Origin: Clostridia bacterium
GTDB lineage: Bacteria > Bacillota > Clostridia > TANB77 > UBA1234
Assembly (NCBI GenBank): GCA_900753975.1
Contig: CAAEBC010000046.1
Span: 1-35,813 of the forward strand
Direction: 5' to 3'
DNA length: 35,813 nt
Positions 30,832 through 35,813 of this stretch are shown piece by piece (the stretch's first letter is position 1; every line of letters begins with the position of its first letter). The notes beneath the pieces are model-generated. The model did no database searches, was not told where the DNA came from, and saw only the letters and a list, made by a program, of their open reading frames with translations. A program made the position numbers and the translations under genes.

Positions 30832-31392
30832 ATGTCAAAACAAGTATGGAAACCAGGGACTATGGTTTATCCATTACCAGCTGTTATGGTGAGCTGTGGA
30901 GATATGGAAAAGTCGAATATTATAACTGTAGCATGGACTGGAACGATATGTACAGATCCAGCAATGGTATATATTTCTGTGCGACCAGAAAGGTATTCGT
31001 ATAATATGATAAAAGAAACAGGAGAGTTTGTTATAAATCTTACAACGAAGGAATTGGCGAGAAAAACTGATTTCGCAGGTGTTAGAAGCGGTAGAGATTT
31101 AGACAAATTTGATAAATTAAAACTCACAAAAGAAAAGGCAAATAAAATAAAAGCTCCACTTATAAAGGAGTCACCGGTGAATATTGAGTGTAAAGTGACA
31201 GAGATTAAAGAGTTAGGTTCACATCATATGTTTATTGCAAAAGTTCTTGCGGTTGATATTGATGAAAAGTATTTAGATGAAAAAGGAAAGTTTTGTTTAG
31301 AAAAAGCTAATCTTATTACATATTCACATGGTGAGTATTATGAGCAAGGAAAAAATATTGGAAAGTTTGGTTTTTCGGTAAAGAAAAAATAG
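30832..31392 (+). CDS. Flavin reductase family protein (FMN-binding split barrel)
   Basis: A 186-residue flavoprotein of the flavin-reductase-like, FMN-binding split-barrel superfamily. It shows the family pattern PLPAVMVSCGDMEKSNIITVAWTGTICTDPAMVYISVRPERYSYNMI, with FVINLTTKELA and TDFAGVRSGRDLDKF after it. Members bind FMN and act as electron-transfer or flavin:NAD(P)H reductases; the clostridial ones are often uncharacterised. SD-like AGGAAGTGA precedes the ATG. The Cys-rich gene follows after 16 bp, so the two are likely co-transcribed, which hints at redox work. Confidence 0.82.
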   Translation: MSKQVWKPGTMVYPLPAVMVSCGDMEKSNIITVAWTGTICTDPAMVYISVRPERYSYNMIKETGEFVINLTTKELARKTDFAGVRSGRDLDKFDKLKLTKEKANKIKAPLIKESPVNIECKVTEIKELGSHHMFIAKVLAVDIDEKYLDEKGKFCLEKANLITYSHGEYYEQGKNIGKFGFSVKKK

Positions 31393-31408
31393 GAGTTGAA
31401 AGTTACAA

Positions 31409-32581
31409 ATGATAATAAATTATTTCGATAAATATGAAATAGATACAGAAAAGCTTGAGGGCAAATTAAAAATAATTGAAGAAAGCAAAACTGAAAATGC
31501 GCTATATATTACAAATGTATTACCTAAGGCAATAAGGTATATTTTTAAAGAAAAAGTTTATAACGGTGACGAACTTTTGAAAATGAATTTTGAAAAGACA
31601 TATATGTTTGACACATTGATTTGTTTTGATTCTCAGGAGAATGATGTAGGGCTTAAGAATTTTTACAGTAAGCTAACGGAAAAATATACATGTATTATAG
31701 TTGGAAATCATGAGGCACAGAATATAAATAAAAATATAAGATATGTTAATATAAAAGAAATAAGAAAAAACAATAATGAGTTATCGAATATAAAAAATGC
31801 TTGCATTGTTTTTAATTTTGGAAGTATTGATTTTTCTAAATATTACTACAACAAAATGCGTAATTATTTTTTAAATGTTATAGATAAACTTTTAAGCATA
31901 AATGAAATCGAATTAGAAAAAGATACTGAAAGGCTTTGCAAAGAGACTTTGCTTGATGAAAATAATTTTATTAGTAAATGCGAAATACTAGAAGAAAAAC
32001 TAGAACTAAAGGATGTGATTGCTGTTTATGCAATCCTTATAAAGCAAGGTATTGTAAATAAAATTAATGAGGAAAACTATGCGTTTTATTTAGAAGATGA
32101 AACTGTTAATTATGATTTGAAAAATATGATGCTAATTGAGTTATCAAAGTTAGTGCGTGTTTGCAATATAAAAAATTTGGATGATAAATTTTCTTTTATA
32201 TATGATGATATCTGCTCTAAGATGTTAGAGGAGGCATTGAACCTTAATTATTGCGATTTTATAGATGATAGATGTGTAACGATGAGATATACAAAAGGCT
32301 TCCCACATTCGAAGGTTAATGGATGTTGTGCTGATACTTATAAAGATAAAAATAAGAACTGTAGATATTTAAATGATGATCATTCCTGTTCGATTTGTTC
32401 TATAGCCTGTAGGGCATTTACTTGTGAGTATCTTCAAAAGAGGGGGATTGATCATGCTTTGTGGCAGTACCCGATAATGGACTGTACTGTGAAAAAGCTT
32501 TATAGAGGCAGGATTGTTTATGATTTTTTTATTCCTAAAGAAAAAATGCTTGAAAAATTTAAAAAATGTATTTTGGTTTGA
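31409..32581 (+). CDS. Unknown protein with Cys-rich C-terminal cluster, 390 aa
   Basis: I do not recognise this protein. Residues 1-170 look like a nucleotide-sugar or Rossmann-type alpha/beta fold (TENALYITNVLPKAIRYI and YTCIIVGNHEAQNINKNIRY) without a clear motif. The middle is helical. The last ~110 residues hold about eleven Cys: CDFIDDRC, GCC, NC, SCSICSIACRAFTC and DC. Such spacing suggests a metal site, either Zn or Fe-S, perhaps related to the YkgJ-type Cys cluster; this is inference. The ATG follows GGAGTTG with a somewhat long gap. It is downstream of a flavin reductase in one apparent operon and convergent with the DUF362 ferredoxin gene. Confidence 0.7.
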   Translation: MIINYFDKYEIDTEKLEGKLKIIEESKTENALYITNVLPKAIRYIFKEKVYNGDELLKMNFEKTYMFDTLICFDSQENDVGLKNFYSKLTEKYTCIIVGNHEAQNINKNIRYVNIKEIRKNNNELSNIKNACIVFNFGSIDFSKYYYNKMRNYFLNVIDKLLSINEIELEKDTERLCKETLLDENNFISKCEILEEKLELKDVIAVYAILIKQGIVNKINEENYAFYLEDETVNYDLKNMMLIELSKLVRVCNIKNLDDKFSFIYDDICSKMLEEALNLNYCDFIDDRCVTMRYTKGFPHSKVNGCCADTYKDKNKNCRYLNDDHSCSICSIACRAFTCEYLQKRGIDHALWQYPIMDCTVKKLYRGRIVYDFFIPKEKMLEKFKKCILV

Positions 32582-32590
32582 TTAGTGTGG

Positions 32591-32753
32591 AAACTGAATA
32601 ATAAAAAATGTTGCAAATGGAAAGGTCTGATAAAACTTTTATCCGCTAGGTTTGTCAAGGTAGTATTGCTGTCGCAATCTCCACCTTGACAAAAAACGCT
32701 ACTAAAAGTATTATCAGACCTTTCCATTTGCAACATTTTTTATTATTCAGTTT
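32591..32753. repeat. Nested palindromic intergenic repeat, copy 3, with 42-bp locus-specific arms
   Basis: The core (32629-32715) matches copies 1 and 2. Outer arms 32591-32632 and 32712-32753 are perfect reverse complements over 42 bases and are not shared with the other copies. The outer part looks like a bidirectional terminator (AAAAAATGTTGCAAATGG with CCATTTGCAACATTTTTT) between two convergent genes, with the repeat in its loop. Promoter-like pairs: + strand TTGACA (32686-32691), 17 nt, TATTAT (32709-32714); - strand TTGACA (32658-32653), 17 nt, TTTTAT (32635-32630). Confidence 0.9.
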
Positions 32754-32783
32754 AGAGGAAAAAATAAGATTGCATTCATAATC

Positions 32784-33917
32784 TTATTTTGAAAGCATTT
32801 TGGCTATAAGAGTTCTGTGAACTTTCATGGCACCTTTGGGGCAGAATTCTTGACAGCAGAAGCAGGTTATACATTTTTTTCTGTCTATGTGGGCTTTATG
32901 ATTTTTTATTTCTATAGCTTTTACCGGACATACTTCTGCACATTTTCCGCAGCCGATGCATTCATTTACTTTTAATTTTGGAATGGAGCGAAGTGCTTTT
33001 GTGGCAATTTTTCCAAATAGTTTTGTTTTGTCTTCAAATGGTAGTGGATGATGTTGTTTTATTATGTTGTAGTCGGCTATTGTATAAGCAGATAGGTCTT
33101 CATTACAATTTAGTTCTTCGTATTTGGCTGGGATTAGGTTTCTATGGTATGATTCTAATAATGTTGGAACGTCTTCTTTTTTTAATCCGATTATTTCTGC
33201 ACAGGCTAGGTCTAGTTTGTATGGATTTTTTGAAGCGAGTATGAAACCTACGTCTCTTGGTGTACCGGCTGTTGGACCGTTTCCTTCCATTCCGACTATT
33301 GCATCGACAAAGCATAGGGTAGGTTTGAAGTATTCGTTTAAGTCGATTAGCATGTTTGCAAAGTCTGTGTGGTCTGGATATCTGTAATGAAATTCTGGTT
33401 TTTGTGTGCCTGGTATTACGCCAAACATATTTTTTACTGCTGCTGACATTCCCATCATGCCGTGGGTTTTTAGTTTGCAAAAGTTGATGATTATATCGGC
33501 TTCGTCAAGGTATGAGGTGTAGGGGAATGTTTTTGCTATTTTGGCATTATCAAAATGTGCTTCTGATGTTTCAAAGTTGTAATTTAGTTTGCCACCGAAT
33601 TTTTCTATTTCATCTACTTTGGTTACGGAATAAATTTTTTTAAGATAGGCATTTGTGTAGATGCCGCCAGGGCTATCTCCAACGGTGACGATAGCTCCGA
33701 GTTTAGTTAGTCGACTAACTAAGTCACAAAGTAGTGCTGGATGTGTAGTGGCTGCTTGTTCTGGTTTCATAAAAGTAACTAGGTTTGCCTTTATGGCAAT
33801 TTTCATTTTGGGTTTTACGAAATCTAATCCACCAAAAAGTTCTATTAGCTCGTCCATTGCTTTTTCTATATTGATTGGTTCATAGTTATTGCATTTTACT
33901 GCGCAAACGTCATACAA
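32784..33917 (-). CDS. DUF362 protein with two [4Fe-4S] ferredoxin motifs
   Basis: A 377-residue protein. The DUF362 domain fills residues 1-310 (KIAIKANLVTFMKPEQAATT, VGDSPGG, NFCKLKTHGMMGMSAAVKN and FVDAIVGMEGNGPT). The C-terminus is a bacterial 2[4Fe-4S] ferredoxin module with CIGCGKCAEVCP and CITCFCCQEFCP. The reaction of DUF362 is unknown; it probably transfers electrons. The start is TTG 33917 with SD AAAGGAG 10 nt upstream; a nearby ATG at 33913 is out of frame. It lies 21 bp after the ABC exporter gene on the same strand, so the two probably share a transcript. Confidence 0.9.
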   Translation of the reverse strand: MYDVCAVKCNNYEPINIEKAMDELIELFGGLDFVKPKMKIAIKANLVTFMKPEQAATTHPALLCDLVSRLTKLGAIVTVGDSPGGIYTNAYLKKIYSVTKVDEIEKFGGKLNYNFETSEAHFDNAKIAKTFPYTSYLDEADIIINFCKLKTHGMMGMSAAVKNMFGVIPGTQKPEFHYRYPDHTDFANMLIDLNEYFKPTLCFVDAIVGMEGNGPTAGTPRDVGFILASKNPYKLDLACAEIIGLKKEDVPTLLESYHRNLIPAKYEELNCNEDLSAYTIADYNIIKQHHPLPFEDKTKLFGKIATKALRSIPKLKVNECIGCGKCAEVCPVKAIEIKNHKAHIDRKKCITCFCCQEFCPKGAMKVHRTLIAKMLSK

Positions 33918-33938
33918 TTTTATTCGTCTCCTTTGTAA

Positions 33939-35657
33939 TTATTCTTCTTTACTTGATACACTACTTTTTTCAAATAAATTGTAGTATGTACCTTTCTTTT
34001 CGATTAATTCTGAAAGTGTTCCTGATTCTGCTACTTGTTTTGCATTCATTACGATTATTTTCTCTGCATCTTTTAGTACGTTTTTATCATGTGAAATCAT
34101 AACTATGGTATGATCTTTTTTTAGTTTTAAAAGTAAGTTTAAAACTTTATCTTGTTCGTTATCATCAAGTCCAAGAAGGGCATCATCAAAAAGCATAATT
34201 TTTGAACCCTTTAAAATTGTTCTGGCTATTGCAATTGTTTGTTTTAGTGAAAGTGGCAATCCGTCATTTTCACTAATTATTGTGTCATAGCCATCTTTTA
34301 TGCTCATGATTTGTTCGTGTATTCCTAGTTCTTTGCAGATTTCTATTGCTTTTTCAAAGTCTGGTTCTACAAGTGAAAGGTTTTCTTTTATAGACATAGA
34401 AAATAGGGTAGAGTTTTTTCTAAGTAATGATATTTTAGAAAAATACTCTGAATCTGGAATATCGTTTATATTTGTATCATCGATAGTTATGATTCCCTGA
34501 TGTTGTCGGTTAAGTTTTAGTAATAAGTCAAAGATTCCTGTTTTTCCAGTACCAGCTTTTCCAGTTATAACTGTCAATGAGTTTGGATTTATTTCAAGTG
34601 ATACATTTTTTAAGGTAGGGTCGTTTTTATAACCATATAAAATATCTTTGAAAATAATTTTACCATCAGTTATATATTCACATGTATTTTTAAGTTCTTT
34701 TCTAGGAGAGCTATATTCAACAAGGTGGTTAAATCTTTCTAGTGATACTTTTAAGTTTGTATATTCAACGCTTATAGTAAGTATGGTAGAAAAGTTATCA
34801 ATTATTTTTTGATAGTAGTTATATATAATTAAAAGTGCACCTATTTCTAAATTTCCATGTTGAATAAGATATATACCATAAGCAACAGAAAAAAGCCTGC
34901 AAATTTCAATAGCTAAAAGAAAAAGTTGATTATTCCAAGTGTATTTAACTATGTAATTAGCATTAGCGTCTAAAAAGTCTTTTGTTTGCTTCTTAGGGAT
35001 AGGTGACATTTTGTCAAATATATTAAAACATTTGATGTCTTTTATATTTCTAAAGTATTCATGAATTGTAGCTGTTTGTTTATCTTGTTCACTTTTCTTC
35101 TTGCTGTTTAAGATTTCAACTTTTTTGCTTGTCATAGGAATTACGAAAAGTATTATGATTGAAATAGCAAGCGCAAATACGAATAGCCAAACATCTAATG
35201 CAAAGAAGTATGCATATATTACAACAAATTCTAAAAGTTGTACTACTCTTATAACACTATTAGCAAAAAATGCTGAGATTACATCTACGTCTGTTGTAAG
35301 CATATTTGTGTATTGGCCAAGGTTAAATCTTGATAAGCTAAATATTGAATTATCGTTTGTTTTATCTATACCACGAGAGTTGTAGTAGTTATATAGGCTG
35401 TTATATAAATCATAAAATGTTCTTTGGTTAATTCCTTCAGATAGCCTATAAATAATGGTTACTATAATAGATAAAATTATATATAATAAAGCGGCACTAT
35501 AATCTTGCTTTGTAGCATAGTTTACAGCATTACTAAATAATACTGGTATTACAAGCAACAGACCTCTTAAAACTATCGAACTAAAAAACTTAATCAGAAA
35601 TTCTTTTTTCGAGGCTTTATAAACCCTTTTAAATTCTTTCCACATGTTAATTTTCAC
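33939..35657 (-). CDS. ABC exporter (fused membrane and ATPase domains), variant signature
   Basis: A half-transporter of 572 residues. Residues 1-310 hold about six membrane helices; the ATPase domain follows. Walker A is GKAGTGKT. The expected LSGGQ signature reads LSLKQ (in DGLPLSLKQTIAIARTIL). Walker B is IMLFDDALLGLD, with Asp where the catalytic Glu normally is. The H-loop is MISHDK. These changes suggest reduced or altered ATPase activity, perhaps as one half of a heterodimer. The GTG at 35657 is 6 nt after AGGAGG; an ATG at 35645 is too far. The substrate is unknown. The DUF362 gene follows after 21 bp. Confidence 0.85.
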   Translation of the reverse strand: MKINMWKEFKRVYKASKKEFLIKFFSSIVLRGLLLVIPVLFSNAVNYATKQDYSAALLYIILSIIVTIIYRLSEGINQRTFYDLYNSLYNYYNSRGIDKTNDNSIFSLSRFNLGQYTNMLTTDVDVISAFFANSVIRVVQLLEFVVIYAYFFALDVWLFVFALAISIIILFVIPMTSKKVEILNSKKKSEQDKQTATIHEYFRNIKDIKCFNIFDKMSPIPKKQTKDFLDANANYIVKYTWNNQLFLLAIEICRLFSVAYGIYLIQHGNLEIGALLIIYNYYQKIIDNFSTILTISVEYTNLKVSLERFNHLVEYSSPRKELKNTCEYITDGKIIFKDILYGYKNDPTLKNVSLEINPNSLTVITGKAGTGKTGIFDLLLKLNRQHQGIITIDDTNINDIPDSEYFSKISLLRKNSTLFSMSIKENLSLVEPDFEKAIEICKELGIHEQIMSIKDGYDTIISENDGLPLSLKQTIAIARTILKGSKIMLFDDALLGLDDNEQDKVLNLLLKLKKDHTIVMISHDKNVLKDAEKIIVMNAKQVAESGTLSELIEKKGTYYNLFEKSSVSSKEE

Positions 35658-35687
35658 TTTTTTCCTCCTTTTTTGTTTTATAGTAAT

Positions 35688-35715
35688 ATTTTAACATGTA
35701 ATTTGAAAATAACAA
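35688..35715 (-). promoter_or_regulatory. Promoter of ABC exporter-DUF362 operon
   Basis: On the - strand, TTGTTA (35715-35710), a 16-nt spacer and TAAAAT (35693-35688) with an upstream TG (extended -10). Confidence 0.6.
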
Positions 35716-35740
35716 TACCTAATTGTTATGAAAAAGAACT

Positions 35741-35813
35741 AGCGAGAAAAAGGGACGGAGGAAAACGCGAGAAAGAGGGACGGAGGAAAATTCTCACTTT
35801 TTCTCAAAACTGA
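35741..35813. repeat. GGGACGGAGG-family repeat, cut by window end
   Basis: Two units, GAGAAAAAGGGACGGAGGAA and GAGAAAGAGGGACGGAGGAA, then TTCTCACTTT. They match the arms of the inverted repeat at 13277-13454. The matching second arm, if any, lies beyond the window. Confidence 0.85.

Overview
This window is AT-rich, gene-dense bacterial DNA (hand-counted coding stretches are near 30% GC). The gene set points to a spore-forming Firmicute of the class Clostridia: a YlbJ-type sporulation membrane protein, SpoVS, RNase Y followed by a YmdB-type phosphodiesterase, a DUF512 radical-SAM-like protein, a DUF362 ferredoxin protein and Gram-positive class A PBP, MurD and UppP. Starts are mostly preceded by strong AGGAGG Shine-Dalgarno (SD) sequences. 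I cannot name the species. I saw no rRNA, tRNA, CRISPR array or insertion sequence with a transposase.

Layout. 1-4.0 kb: ylbJ (-), then a + strand cluster of a COG1092-type methyltransferase, a pseudouridine synthase and a PilT-like ATPase. 4.2-5.0 kb: a second pseudouridine synthase (-) with an apparently leaderless promoter. 5.1-7.7 kb: inorganic pyrophosphatase, a membrane TPR protein and UppP. 7.8-14.9 kb: FolD, DprA, class A PBP, phosphofructokinase and MurD. 15.1-17.1 kb: a small unknown protein, ribosomal protein L32 and DUF512. 17.3-22.7 kb: a high-GC orphan membrane gene, a MORN-repeat protein, RNase Y, a NUDIX hydrolase, YmdB, SpoVS and a second compositionally odd orphan (-). 22.8-25.8 kb: ArgS and a UDPGP-family nucleotidyltransferase. 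25.9-26.3 kb: a tiny toxin-antitoxin-like locus. 26.5-29.4 kb: a frameshifted dinB and GltX. 29.5-32.6 kb: a third high-GC orphan, an unknown protein, a flavin reductase and a Cys-rich unknown. 32.8-35.7 kb: a - strand ABC exporter and DUF362 pair.

The most interesting region is 25933-26253. A 29-codon membrane peptide is read from a promoter whose spacer holds a near-consensus Gram-positive LexA (SOS) box. Its SD is locked in a 12-bp hairpin. A second, near-consensus promoter fires back from downstream and would make an antisense RNA of about 90 nt. The first ~37 nt of that RNA resemble an inverted copy of the toxin leader, including the anti-SD segment. This is the logic of an SOS-induced type I toxin-antitoxin such as E. 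coli tisB/istR, and it sits next to a Y-family (SOS-type) polymerase gene. The peptide does not match a toxin family I recognise.

The second theme is intergenic palindromes. Three copies of a ~85-bp nested repeat (1-84, 14951-15038, 32629-32715) each carry two divergent, outward-facing promoter-like -35/-10 pairs. At least two sit inside longer, locus-specific inverted arms. A 77-bp perfect inverted repeat built from a GGGACGGAGG unit follows pfkA and recurs at the window end. Three single-gene islands of higher GC, each with its own promoter and terminator, interrupt the housekeeping background.
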